NCBI RefSeq assembly: GCF_963678635.1
Contig: NC_087070.1
Coordinates: forward strand, 26,784,057 to 26,848,056
DNA: 64,000 bases
Reading direction: 5' to 3'
From: Symsagittifera roscoffensis
Taxonomy: Eukaryota; Xenacoelomorpha; Acoela; Convolutidae
Positions 10,808 through 20,202 of the stretch are shown here, piece by piece (positions within the stretch are counted from its first letter, which is position 1; each line of letters begins with the position of its first letter). The position numbers were made by a program, and so were the translations under genes. The notes under the pieces were generated by a model. That model did not search any database and was not told the DNA's origin. It saw nothing but the letters and a program-made list of their open reading frames with translations.

Positions 10808-12862
10808 TCATCTCGTACTCTTCGCCTTGGAGGTACTGCATCCTGAAGTGCTAGATGCGGCAAACTGTCTCAACAGTTCCTCTTCATCATCGGAACTAAT
10901 CACAATCTCCTCCCAAGCCTTCAGCTGTTCATAGGATCGCATCCATTCTCTCTGCTCCTGCAACCTCTTTGCTTGGTTGGGTAGTGCCTTCACCCTAGCT
11001 TCTCGGTTCAAGCAAAAGGAGTTGTGCAGGCTCAAGCTCACGTTCTTCGCCAGGTCTTCCTCTAGTATCGACTCCCTCGCTTTGGTATTGTCTCTAGACA
11101 TCTTACCCACTCTTTTCCATCCTGTCGTGATCGCATTACGATGGGTTAGCAGGGGTCTCTTGAAAGCTTCCGGCCCAATCTCGGCCTGGAACTGTCGATA
11201 TTCTTTTTGATGTTTTCTCATGTGATCTTTCGTTGTCATGTACAACCAAGACGTCAGTGTCGCCCGAAACCATGGAAAGTACCTCAAGCGACTCCATACG
11301 TGCCTGACTTCCGTCGGTATGGCGAATACTTTGCACGCAGTCTCAAACAACTCGAGTCTCCTGCTGTAGTCTATCGCGTATATTGACTCAGCCGTTGGCG
11401 TCGTCGCCTCCCGATACTTCGTTATATTCTCTTCTATCCATCTCAGAGCTAACATCGTACTCACTACTAAGAGCGTCACCTTCTGCCGGTGATCCGGTAG
11501 TCCGATCGACCGAATCTCTTCCACATCCCACACCAGGCAAAGGTTCTTGTGATCTGGATACCACACCGTTTGTGCCAAACAGTGGCATGGGCATTCCCCA
11601 TGAGAGATCTCAATGCTCCTGAGATTACGCTCCCCTGAGGCTTCCAAGAGAGGCTCAAGCTCCATCATTTTCTCGTGCATCGTGTCGTTGTCTTCCAGGT
11701 TCGGAGTACTTCCCACAGGTTTTCCGATCACGTTTTGTCTCTCGTGATCGCTTGTGTTTTCTCTTTCCAACTTCAGAAGATCTTCTCCCCAGATTTCGCT
11801 TAAGTCATCTCTCAATTCTTTTGGTACTGTCCCTTTGATTTTTCTCAACAACTTGTGCGAGTGATGCGACATCCGAGCGAACCTCACGCACTTGGGCACT
11901 GAGAAGGCCTTGTCCACCAGTATTCTCTGGCTGGACACTTCCACCATCGCCATGTGTAGCGGGTAGTGACTTCCGCACAAGTTGGCCATCATTGACCCTA
12001 TCAGCGATTTCGCGTTCAATGGCAAGCCATAAGCTTCGCTCATGGGAAATCCCATTTCCGCCTCAAGACCAACCTTCCAGCTCCGGATGTGTTTTTGAGT
12101 CACCTGCAACACCCCGGGCCATGATTCTACGCTCAACGCCGTCACTAAATGATGTTCAGATTCCAGTCTCTCCAGTGCCTGCAGACCACACATTCTCGAG
12201 AAGAATCCGAGAGCTGTCGCTATATTCACCGTGGTTCTCGCGTAACATTCCGCTATTATTTGCACTTCACTTTTCTCCCTTTCTGTGATGTCTTCGAACC
12301 AAGTGACCAGGTCTTCTTTTTGAAACGACAGTATTCTGACGCATGACCGTCCATCGCAGATGTGCTCTCCGTTCCCACACGTCGAATCCAGACAGCTACC
12401 CGGCTCCAATTTCTTTGCTGACCCGGGGTCGCTCGTCCTTTCGCTTGGCTCTTGCATCTGGGGCGTGATTAGCTTATGTAGCACACTCAACTTCGCCAGA
12501 TCTTCATCTTCCGTTGGTGCTAACCTCACTCGCTCGGTGGTTTCCTCGATTAGACTCGCATGGGGATGTGGACACCAGGAGGGTCTTAGTAGCTTCCATA
12601 TCACTCCCAAGTTCGTGGTTAACAAGCCATTTCCACCGCCCATGTTCACTTCAACTCTCTTGTTTGAGCGCGGTATGCTTATCACCTCTGGTGTTTTCTC
12701 AAGAATCAGGCCCAGGCTCGGCCCCTCTTTTTCCACCGCGTCTATTTCCATTATTCTTTCTGTCCAAAACTTCAGTAGCTCCGCTACCTCATGGTTTCTG
12801 TGGGCTCCTCCAGCTTCCGAGTCTAAGAAGGGATTGTAGGCTATTCCCATCACTCCAGACAC
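10808..12862 (-). CDS. giant-element accessory protein, 684 codons, family not recognised
   Basis: This is the last open frame before the polypurine tract. It is in the same frame as the ORF upstream (12866-15673): TAA, one TAT codon, then this frame, whose first codons already look like conserved protein. The first ATG is four codons in, at about 12850; the frame can be read from GTG at 12862. Features: a Cys cluster around residues 160-180 (CLDSTCGNGEHICDGRSC), a CPCHC segment near residue 415, a basic Trp-rich part and an acidic/Ser-rich C-terminal tail. No transmembrane helix or known domain is seen. A 161-residue C-terminal piece of the same protein recurs in the truncated copy at 32671-33156, with a 6-bp in-frame insertion near the acidic tail. 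Role unknown. Confidence 0.75.
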   Translation of the reverse strand: MSGVMGIAYNPFLDSEAGGAHRNHEVAELLKFWTERIMEIDAVEKEGPSLGLILEKTPEVISIPRSNKRVEVNMGGGNGLLTTNLGVIWKLLRPSWCPHPHASLIEETTERVRLAPTEDEDLAKLSVLHKLITPQMQEPSERTSDPGSAKKLEPGSCLDSTCGNGEHICDGRSCVRILSFQKEDLVTWFEDITEREKSEVQIIAECYARTTVNIATALGFFSRMCGLQALERLESEHHLVTALSVESWPGVLQVTQKHIRSWKVGLEAEMGFPMSEAYGLPLNAKSLIGSMMANLCGSHYPLHMAMVEVSSQRILVDKAFSVPKCVRFARMSHHSHKLLRKIKGTVPKELRDDLSEIWGEDLLKLERENTSDHERQNVIGKPVGSTPNLEDNDTMHEKMMELEPLLEASGERNLRSIEISHGECPCHCLAQTVWYPDHKNLCLVWDVEEIRSIGLPDHRQKVTLLVVSTMLALRWIEENITKYREATTPTAESIYAIDYSRRLELFETACKVFAIPTEVRHVWSRLRYFPWFRATLTSWLYMTTKDHMRKHQKEYRQFQAEIGPEAFKRPLLTHRNAITTGWKRVGKMSRDNTKARESILEEDLAKNVSLSLHNSFCLNREARVKALPNQAKRLQEQREWMRSYEQLKAWEEIVISSDDEEELLRQFAASSTSGCSTSKAKSTR

Positions 12863-12865
12863 ATA

Positions 12866-15673
12866 TTAGTATTCCCCCTTCTCACTGAGTCTCGAGTACT
12901 GTTCTGACGAGGCCAGGTTACGGTGAACATCATGTTCTTCCTCGAACTTCTTATTAGAGAACCTCCGTACCTCGTCCAGCTTTCGATGGTTCTCTAAGGA
13001 TAGTCTGGAACCATCTTCTTTCTCTATTCCTGTACTCTGATATACGTTCAAGATGATCGTTGAGACTCTTTTCTCCATGGTTTTACTTCCACTTGCTCTC
13101 TGGTGGCATGCCAGGATGGTGCTATCAGACATCATTGACATTATCCATCTCAAGAAACATGTGGCATCTTTTCTTCTAGCCAGGCTCAAGCCTGAATTGT
13201 CCCTGGCCACGTGTTGCATCAGTGCCTGATACACCTCTAGCTTCTTGCTTCCCAACTTCAGCCTGTCATACGAGGTCAATTTCTCCAACTCTATTCCCAC
13301 CAGACTCCAGGTGAACATTAATTGTCCCGCAGTTCTAACGAAGGGATTCGCCATTAGTGGCGGTGCTGATGAGGATGTCCTCATCGCCTCTTCAAAATGA
13401 TCCTTCAACAAACTCTGCCAGGACCTCTTCAGATGACTTGCCATCTCTATCTTATTAACCTCGGCTTTTTGCTGGGTGGCCCAATTGCGTCGCTTGCGAG
13501 CTATTCCACTGTCCAACTTCTTCAAGCAGTCCTCCATTTCCTTCAATGTTTCGAGGGCCACCCACCACGTCAGGGAAGTGTTCCTCGTCTTGTTCCTCTC
13601 CAATGGATCACTCGTCACTTGTTTGCCCATGTCCTGATGTGCCTTCGAGATCCATTCTTTGCCGATCTCCACTTCCCCTACCTGTCCGTTCGTTGAACCT
13701 CTCTTCACGTTTATCTTCTGAGGCTTGAAGTCTTCTTCTGACGTCGAACTGGCGGAAACCTCTATTTCCTTCTCTACTTCAAGTGGTTTCCTGAGCTCCG
13801 AGCTGTTCTTGTATGCCGCCGTCTTGCATCGAGCCAAAACGATGGGCGCCGTCTCTCTCAAGTTTCCTTCCGAAACAGCATCCACTGAAGGACTACCCCA
13901 TCCTTCCACTTCTCTCTTCCTCTTGCGAGTCTTCACATCTCTGCTCGAGGGTGTTGTGGCTATCATCATTGATTCGACCTCTCCATCCACTCCTTCCAAC
14001 TCTTGCCTCCCCCCTGCTCGAGCCTTAAGGATATTAGTACTTTTAATCATATTACTAGTCCCAACCTTATCCCTTTTTATATCATCAACCATTTTATCCA
14101 CAGTTTTTTGTTTCAGAGTAGAGCTGTCCTCACATTTCTCTTTTCTAGTCTTCGATCGTGCGTTCCTCAGCTCCACTAGCTTGTTCAGCAGCTCTTTTCT
14201 AGCTTTCTCATCCAGGCCCGTTCCTATCAGGAGCGGTTCCCCGAATCTCACTACTGCGTCCCACAGTTCCTTCTTGAACTTGTCCAGCGTCGTCTCGCTG
14301 CCCACTTCTCGATTGAATTCCTCCAGGAATTCCTGCCAAGCGTCATCCTCGAGAGATCCCAAGAATATGTCCCTGTTCCCTTCGAACGTGTTCTTCTCCC
14401 TTTCCTCCGAGCTCAAGAGTAACATCCCCATATTGAAGGTCTCACCTGCCAATGGCAATTCCAGATCCTTCCGGGGAGACGGAATCAGGGGTGGTGTGGC
14501 AGTATCTGCCCAATTCTCCTCGCTCAAATCTTTCAACAGCTCTTGAGTGGTGAGCTCCTCCCCTGATGGCCCTGGTTCAGGCGTATTCCCCACTTCCATG
14601 TCTTCACCGGCTTCACTGAGAGTTTCATCCATACTCTCTTCTTCTGACTCATGTCTCCTTCTCTCGAGAATTTTCTTAAATCGGTCCTCGACGGGTCCGC
14701 TCCTCTTGTCTCCAGGTGTGTCCACGGACAGTGGTGATGGTGTCGTAGGATCCAGCTTTTTGTATTCCGTCAGTGCTACATGCAGTTGACCTGCTGCATC
14801 TAGTTCTGTTCCTTCCTGTCTTATTTCCACCTGTTCCAAGCCATAGGGCGCCTTATATTTTCTCGTGGCAAATTTCATGTCGTCCACCAGTGCGACGTGC
14901 CCCTCCATCACGATCATCCTGCCATCATTCCATATGGGTAACATGTTCTCAAGTCCCTCCTTCTCAAGAGTTCTCAAGACCTTCCGCACCTCATACCCTG
15001 GGGGCTGCGAACCTCTACTCTTTTTCGCTTGCGTCGTCCACGAATTTACCTTCATCTCGCTGGTATGGAAGTAGACCGCCGCCGTGTAGCCAATGAACAG
15101 GGGGTCCCAGCCATCAGTGAAATCCTTCTGCATTTCCTCCGTCGTCAGCCTCGCCATTATGGAGGGAACTACCAAGGGACTATTCATTCCTAAGGTCATC
15201 CTCCTGACTATTGGGAACTCAGGCATGGTGGCCGGGAGGATTTCTTTCTCCATTATGGTCTCCAGCTCCCTCTTCACCAGTGCGAAGCACTCCTTCCAGG
15301 CAGGAATTCTCAAGATTTCTCGTCCGTCCGCCGTCAATGGGTTCAAGTTCCAGAATTTGGGATACATTTCAATGGGACCCTCTCGCTTGCCTCCCATTCT
15401 ACATTGCATTTGCCCCCTGAAGTTGTACACTATCAGCTCGGCATCTTTCACCTTTCCAAAGAGTACCGTGTTGCTCATTCGCCCTCTGAGCACCTCCTGC
15501 TGACACCAATTTAACGCCGTCCCATCCAGTATACTGATAAGGCTCAAGTGCGTTACAGAGTGACGATACGTTGTCACCAGGGGGTCTGGGAACGCGTACG
15601 TCACTGCTGGGCCATAAATGCAGGTCACGACCTCCTCTAGGCCCCGGATTATCCCCATTGGGTCCGACCTCAT
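12866..15673 (-). CDS. giant-element accessory protein, 935 codons, central part of the broken accessory frame
   Basis: The first codons overlap the end of the preceding frame (15399-16376) by 275 bp in another frame. Coding character moves from one to the other at a GGGG run (15653-15656, sense strand), so the two are probably one protein split by a single-base indel, and the ATG at 15671-15673 is unlikely to be a real start. The N-terminal 300 residues are globular and hydrophobic. Residues about 330-480 are acidic and low-complexity, about 490-730 Lys/Glu-rich, and the C-terminal 200 globular again. It ends at TAA 12866-12868 and the next ORF follows in the same frame. I recognise no domain; it is neither a typical envelope nor a nuclease. 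Confidence 0.7.
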   Translation of the reverse strand: MRSDPMGIIRGLEEVVTCIYGPAVTYAFPDPLVTTYRHSVTHLSLISILDGTALNWCQQEVLRGRMSNTVLFGKVKDAELIVYNFRGQMQCRMGGKREGPIEMYPKFWNLNPLTADGREILRIPAWKECFALVKRELETIMEKEILPATMPEFPIVRRMTLGMNSPLVVPSIMARLTTEEMQKDFTDGWDPLFIGYTAAVYFHTSEMKVNSWTTQAKKSRGSQPPGYEVRKVLRTLEKEGLENMLPIWNDGRMIVMEGHVALVDDMKFATRKYKAPYGLEQVEIRQEGTELDAAGQLHVALTEYKKLDPTTPSPLSVDTPGDKRSGPVEDRFKKILERRRHESEEESMDETLSEAGEDMEVGNTPEPGPSGEELTTQELLKDLSEENWADTATPPLIPSPRKDLELPLAGETFNMGMLLLSSEEREKNTFEGNRDIFLGSLEDDAWQEFLEEFNREVGSETTLDKFKKELWDAVVRFGEPLLIGTGLDEKARKELLNKLVELRNARSKTRKEKCEDSSTLKQKTVDKMVDDIKRDKVGTSNMIKSTNILKARAGGRQELEGVDGEVESMMIATTPSSRDVKTRKRKREVEGWGSPSVDAVSEGNLRETAPIVLARCKTAAYKNSSELRKPLEVEKEIEVSASSTSEEDFKPQKINVKRGSTNGQVGEVEIGKEWISKAHQDMGKQVTSDPLERNKTRNTSLTWWVALETLKEMEDCLKKLDSGIARKRRNWATQQKAEVNKIEMASHLKRSWQSLLKDHFEEAMRTSSSAPPLMANPFVRTAGQLMFTWSLVGIELEKLTSYDRLKLGSKKLEVYQALMQHVARDNSGLSLARRKDATCFLRWIMSMMSDSTILACHQRASGSKTMEKRVSTIILNVYQSTGIEKEDGSRLSLENHRKLDEVRRFSNKKFEEEHDVHRNLASSEQYSRLSEKGEY

Positions 15674-16376
15674 TGCCAGACATCATTGCCAGGTCCGTCA
15701 GCAGAGGCATCCCTCTGTTCGTCTTCTTCCATTCTTTTCTCGAAGTTGGATTCTCATCTTCACCCGTCATGTGCCGATTTTGCATCATGAGGTATTGCAC
15801 TAGCAACGTCTTCAATCCTGCGGCACACTTGTAGGAGCTGGTTTCAATGCTCGTGTGGACTCTCCCCATAGACAGAGGCTCTCCATATTCCATTAATCGA
15901 TGAAACGACACCAATTCCCCATGGGTCAAGAGCACTAGTGCCAGGTACCCATCAACTCGAAGTGTCTCCACTCCCCGACTAAACATGTATGCTGGACCCA
16001 TGTTGAACAAGTATCTGGGGTAGACCAAATACAGGGCCAAGAGCAGGCTGATGGGCATGCCCAGTATCTCCTGCACGAAGGCTCCAAAGATAGTCGCCGT
16101 GGTACCGAATATTCCTGCCAAGAATTCCTTCTCCCAGCAAGGACTCAAGAACTTGAGAATCTCGTAATCCCTCCGAGTCTTCAATTCGCCTTTGGCGTGC
16201 TCTCTCCAGAACCCTGCGATCGTCACTTCATTGGCGGCCGAGACAAATCTAGCCACCGTCATGTCTCTTACTTCGGCCAGCTCCAGTTGCTTCTCTAGGA
16301 AACTCCAGACTTGCTTCACGAGGAGTGGTGCTTCCTCCCTTGTCTTATTCGTGGCGTTCTCCAGCCTTGGTGTCAA
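15399..16376 (-). CDS. giant-element accessory protein, N-terminal part, frame broken near 15655
   Basis: Residues 1 to about 240 look like real protein: a charged start, then a long hydrophobic/aromatic stretch (about residues 85-150) that could be one or two membrane-associated segments or a buried core. After about codon 240 the frame becomes Gly/Pro/Arg-rich junk while the overlapping frame (12866-15673) becomes coding. That places a one-base frameshift at or near the run 15653-15656. The frame follows the TGA of the SGNH protein (16383-16385) with no change of phase: the two codons after the stop and the TTG at 16376 read on directly. No family recognised. Confidence 0.65.
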   Translation of the reverse strand: MTPRLENATNKTREEAPLLVKQVWSFLEKQLELAEVRDMTVARFVSAANEVTIAGFWREHAKGELKTRRDYEILKFLSPCWEKEFLAGIFGTTATIFGAFVQEILGMPISLLLALYLVYPRYLFNMGPAYMFSRGVETLRVDGYLALVLLTHGELVSFHRLMEYGEPLSMGRVHTSIETSSYKCAAGLKTLLVQYLMMQNRHMTGEDENPTSRKEWKKTNRGMPLLTDLAMMSGNEVGPNGDNPGPRGGRDLHLWPSSDVRVPRPPGDNVSSLCNALEPYQYTGWDGVKLVSAGGAQRANEQHGTLWKGERCRADSVQLQGANAM

Positions 16377-16382
16377 AAATGG

Positions 16383-19300
16383 TCACCAGCCATTCTCTTG
16401 AGTCAAACGATATTTAAACGATCCTAATTGCTTTTCCGTCTCGGCCACATTTCTTCTCTCGTTACTGGGACCTCTAGACTTGCTGGTGGAGTTCGTGATC
16501 TTCACATCCATACTCCGAAACCACAGGCTGGCCGTTAATTTGCTTATCGCCGGGTGATCGTCCCCGATGACTGGGCTGAACTTGAGCTGCCTGGCAAAGT
16601 TCGATATCTCTAGCAAGAGCACCTCGTCTAATACGATCAGGATGTCGGCTAGTCCATAAAAGCCCCTCAGTGCATGAGATATGTCCGCCCATGCCGCCGC
16701 CAATTCTGACTTGCGAAGCCTCAGGTTCGATGGCTCCAACTCCCGATTGGGGGCTGCCATTAGAATCCGCCATTCACTCCCTTCTGCTATCAGGATCAAG
16801 ACCGCGTACACGAACTGTAGGGCGGGTGGCATATTCGCGTATCCAGGGGATGTGGTAAACACCACCTTCGTCTTGGACCCGAATCTCGAGACAACATTCT
16901 CTTGCACTTCATTCATCGCCGCAAACAACGCTTGAATGGCTTCCCATATCTTCCTCGATGTCGGAATTTCATCGCCCTTTAGTTGCTCAAGAAGTCCCAT
17001 CGCGTGCAGGTGATCATTCATCCCTGCAAACAACAGCAGCTCAGGTTCACAGGGCATCTCCGACTTTATTGCCACTACCAGAGTTAACATCTGATTCAAT
17101 TCAGCTCCTGGCAAAGAGTATATCAAAGTCTCCGGCCAGAACAACTTGGGAGACGTTCCCGCCACAATGACTACTCTCGCAGCAGCTGGGTCTGCTCTAT
17201 CATACACTGCCAGGGTTTTGGCCAGCTGGGTACTCCCACAGGGCTTCCCGTACCTGGGATCTTCCGCCAATTTCGAGCCTTCGTAAGCGGCATCTGGCAA
17301 TCCCGTTCCTCCCGGATTGAGTAGCTTGTCTACCACCTTCAACTGTGCCGGGGTTGCCAACCTGATCCTGGCGATGCTAGTTCGGTGCTTGGGAGGTTCT
17401 GCTATAAGTCCCGGACTCCCCAGCAGCTTGAGAGGTCTGTAGTTAATGGGTCCCATGATCGTTTTTGTGGGAATTCCCGTCAGGTCTGTGGTCTCCATCA
17501 ACTTCGCTCTCGAGAAGTGCGCCTCATGAGCTTTCAACCAGTCCACGCAATGATGCCTATTCAAATCCTCGTGTGATACTCGTTCGATCCCCAGGGTTTC
17601 CGCCAATTCTTGCCTGCATTCCAAACTCTCTAGATCCAGTTCTTTCACCTTCTCAGGATATCTCAAGCGAGCGGTCTCCATAGACTTATTTTCCCGTTTG
17701 CTCTCTGCCACTACCACTGAGGATATCGCCGAGCTTGGAGGTGTTGATGACGTCACCTCCTCAGACTCCATTGGCGTGGCACTCTGCAATCTGGTCTGGC
17801 TGCTCCTTGAACTGTCTCTAGTGTCAACTCTCGGTCCCAAGCGACCAGACAAGGCCCTTGAGGCCAGGAATGGTGGGTTCGGAGGTGGTCCTAAAGTGAA
17901 TTGGGCTGTCTCTAGCAGATCCGCCTCCAGCGCATTCATGTGTTCTTGGAAGACGTCGTTTAGCCACTCTGCTCCCCTCGGTCTATCAAAATGGATTCCA
18001 TCACTGGAGGTGTCTTCAGGGAATCCCTCTTTCTCCATGCGCTCTGCCACGTCCAACAGTCTGACAGGGAGCACACTCTTCCGGTGGATGTCTCTTATCC
18101 CCTTGTTTAGGTTCCGCACCTTCTCGTTCATCTCCAAGGCGTGCTGATCAAACATCATATTGTAGGGGACAGTACATATCGTCAACAGGATGGGGTCCAT
18201 CTGAATCCTCAGTTCCTCAAGAAGGCAGCTCACCTTATCGTGCAGCCTTGTTATTTTCCTCGCTTCACCCCTTGATACATCGTTGGTCCCGATCATCAGG
18301 GTCACCGTGTATACTTTGGTCATCCCCAGCATATCAAGCGTTGCTAACATCTGTGGCGTGGCAGCTCCAGCGAAACTCAAGATTCCCGTCTGCCAGTGCG
18401 ATCGGATCCGGGTCAACACCCGCACCAGGCTGTCCCCTACGATTAGATGAACCGCACCTTCTGGTACCCGGGGTGGCGCCATGTATTGCACCCAGGCCGC
18501 ATCATGAAAGCAGTCTCTCCTAGTTTTCTGCTCCGTACTCCAGTCCAGCCGATTGTGCCTGTGGTACCTCCCCTCTGTATTCTTCTTATAACTCAAGATC
18601 ACGACACTCCTAACCGGCTGCTCCCTCCACGTCGGGGGAAGCTCCGGTCTTGCCGAACTCTCACGACTCTTTTGTCGCAATCTCTCGCCCAGTTCTCTCA
18701 GACGCGATGAGCCGCCGCTCACCTGACCGTCACTCGAGGTCGAGGTTGGGGTATATCCCGGCAGCTCCACATCCATCAGTGGGCGTATGGGTTGCGTCTC
18801 TAGGCTACGCAAGGAAGACGTTGCGTCATTCGGTATCCAAACTTCCAACCCTTCACTCATGTGTTCACGGGCCTCGCGGTCAAGGTTGAACCGTGCTCTT
18901 GCTCTGGGGGCCTCATCCACCTCCATACGTGACTCTGGCCTCGAGCTGGTGACCACTCGCTCCTTCGGCCTGGCTCCCTTCTGTGCATCAAGCTCGCGTT
19001 GTCGTTGTTCTATTCTGTCTAATTCCGACCTCAGTTGATCACGATTTGCGGCGTTCTCCCGCACCCTTAACTCCTGTTGATGCTCAGCTTTTTGTATCTC
19101 AAGCAACCTCAGAGCCTGGTCTCGCTCATTGACCGCCTGGTCCCTTTCCAGCTGAACCTTCTCCCGATCCAGATTTGCCTGATCCCGATCGAGGTTCGCC
19201 TTATTCCTTTCCTTCTGCGTCTTCTCGAGCTCTTTCTTTAGAACACCTAGATCCGGATATGCCTCGGTCGTCTGTTGCATTCGTGACATCGATGGCACCC

Positions 19301-19679
19301 TACTCGAGCTCTGGCTGGTGGACCTTACTGTTGGCCTAGTCGGTAGTGGGAATTCCCCTGCGCCATATTCGGTATTGTTATTCAGGCCAGGATTCCTTGC
19401 CAATTCAAAACCCCTTACTCCTCCATCCACATTCCAAGACAACCATCTGGTCTGTTCTTGGTTCGATATTCCCTCGGTGGTGTAGCCGATCATCAAGACA
19501 GCCTCCGTTGCAGACTCCCTGCACTCACCCTGGTCCTCCAACTGGAGGATGGCATTCAGCATCACCGCCATTCTCTCGTCTATTTGGGTATAGTCCAAGT
19601 CCCTCAGGCGCCTGTACAGCTCATCAAGAGTGGGCTTCCTCAGGGCCGCGGGCACGGAGTTCCAGAATCGGTCTGCCAT
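16383..19679 (-). CDS. coiled-coil / SGNH (GDSL-like) hydrolase protein of the giant element
   Basis: 1098 residues. About 140-235 is a heptad-like charged coiled coil with repeated DRDQANLDRE-type units. Residues about 405-580 are an SGNH hydrolase with every hallmark: GDS with Ser417, Gly438, GTND with Asn466, and DGIH with Asp560/His563. Enzymes with this fold hydrolyse esters (lipids, acetylated sugars), and esterase domains of this fold are known in ORF1 of CR1-type non-LTR elements. A second related module (about 835-1050) keeps a GTS (Ser843), Gly858 and GMND (Asn888) pattern and a late DDH, but is degenerate or divergent. The frame ends in TGA followed by C and continues in phase into the next ORF. 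It begins 523 bp after the end of pol, so it needs its own mRNA, splicing or internal initiation. Substrate unknown. Confidence 0.85.
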   Translation of the reverse strand: MADRFWNSVPAALRKPTLDELYRRLRDLDYTQIDERMAVMLNAILQLEDQGECRESATEAVLMIGYTTEGISNQEQTRWLSWNVDGGVRGFELARNPGLNNNTEYGAGEFPLPTRPTVRSTSQSSSRVPSMSRMQQTTEAYPDLGVLKKELEKTQKERNKANLDRDQANLDREKVQLERDQAVNERDQALRLLEIQKAEHQQELRVRENAANRDQLRSELDRIEQRQRELDAQKGARPKERVVTSSRPESRMEVDEAPRARARFNLDREAREHMSEGLEVWIPNDATSSLRSLETQPIRPLMDVELPGYTPTSTSSDGQVSGGSSRLRELGERLRQKSRESSARPELPPTWREQPVRSVVILSYKKNTEGRYHRHNRLDWSTEQKTRRDCFHDAAWVQYMAPPRVPEGAVHLIVGDSLVRVLTRIRSHWQTGILSFAGAATPQMLATLDMLGMTKVYTVTLMIGTNDVSRGEARKITRLHDKVSCLLEELRIQMDPILLTICTVPYNMMFDQHALEMNEKVRNLNKGIRDIHRKSVLPVRLLDVAERMEKEGFPEDTSSDGIHFDRPRGAEWLNDVFQEHMNALEADLLETAQFTLGPPPNPPFLASRALSGRLGPRVDTRDSSRSSQTRLQSATPMESEEVTSSTPPSSAISSVVVAESKRENKSMETARLRYPEKVKELDLESLECRQELAETLGIERVSHEDLNRHHCVDWLKAHEAHFSRAKLMETTDLTGIPTKTIMGPINYRPLKLLGSPGLIAEPPKHRTSIARIRLATPAQLKVVDKLLNPGGTGLPDAAYEGSKLAEDPRYGKPCGSTQLAKTLAVYDRADPAAARVVIVAGTSPKLFWPETLIYSLPGAELNQMLTLVVAIKSEMPCEPELLLFAGMNDHLHAMGLLEQLKGDEIPTSRKIWEAIQALFAAMNEVQENVVSRFGSKTKVVFTTSPGYANMPPALQFVYAVLILIAEGSEWRILMAAPNRELEPSNLRLRKSELAAAWADISHALRGFYGLADILIVLDEVLLLEISNFARQLKFSPVIGDDHPAISKLTASLWFRSMDVKITNSTSKSRGPSNERRNVAETEKQLGSFKYRLTQENGW

Positions 19680-20202
19680 TCTTTGTAACTTCGGGATGTA
19701 TGTAGGTAGATGTTAACCAGCTCAAGAATTACCTTACCAACTCAAGAATTACCTTACCAACTCAAGTATTACCCAATTCAAGAATTCTCTAGAAATGTTC
19801 TCTTGCAAGTACTTGCTGTAGATTCGGATTATCGCGTGTTCAATCAAGATTCTCTCTTTCTGTTTCTCGCTTAAGTGTAGTTGGATTTTCAACTTTGTTT
19901 TTCAAACTTGATCTGAAAACAGAAAGCTCATTAAAACTTAGCATGTCACGTTCCTAACCTAGAGACCCCCCTTCTACCCATATGGTTAAAATCTTATCAT
20001 TCTCATATCACTTAAAGCAATTCGATTGGATTTCCCTTAAGAACATGCAGATTCATTTTATGTTTTAGCACCATCAATTCTTTCTTTTAAAATTCAATTG
20101 TCATGCCAATCACATCTTAAGATCCCTTTACCTGCGCCGCACCCCAGTACCTAACTCAAGACTCCTCCCTCACACCCGACCTGATACCTCCATGTACCCG
20201 AC
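19680..20202 (-). other. gap between pol and the accessory block
   Basis: No open frame of note. It contains three short direct repeats of CTCAAGAATTACC (about 19720-19775) just upstream of the SGNH ORF, and T/C-rich stretches. It is a candidate site for a splice acceptor or internal promoter serving the downstream ORFs; I cannot single one out. Confidence 0.5.

Noticed and set aside
12360..15503. Several 90-270-codon plus-strand frames opposite the retrotransposon ORFs
   Set aside because: They are antisense shadows of the minus-strand proteins, rich in Ser/Leu/Pro as expected, with no motifs.
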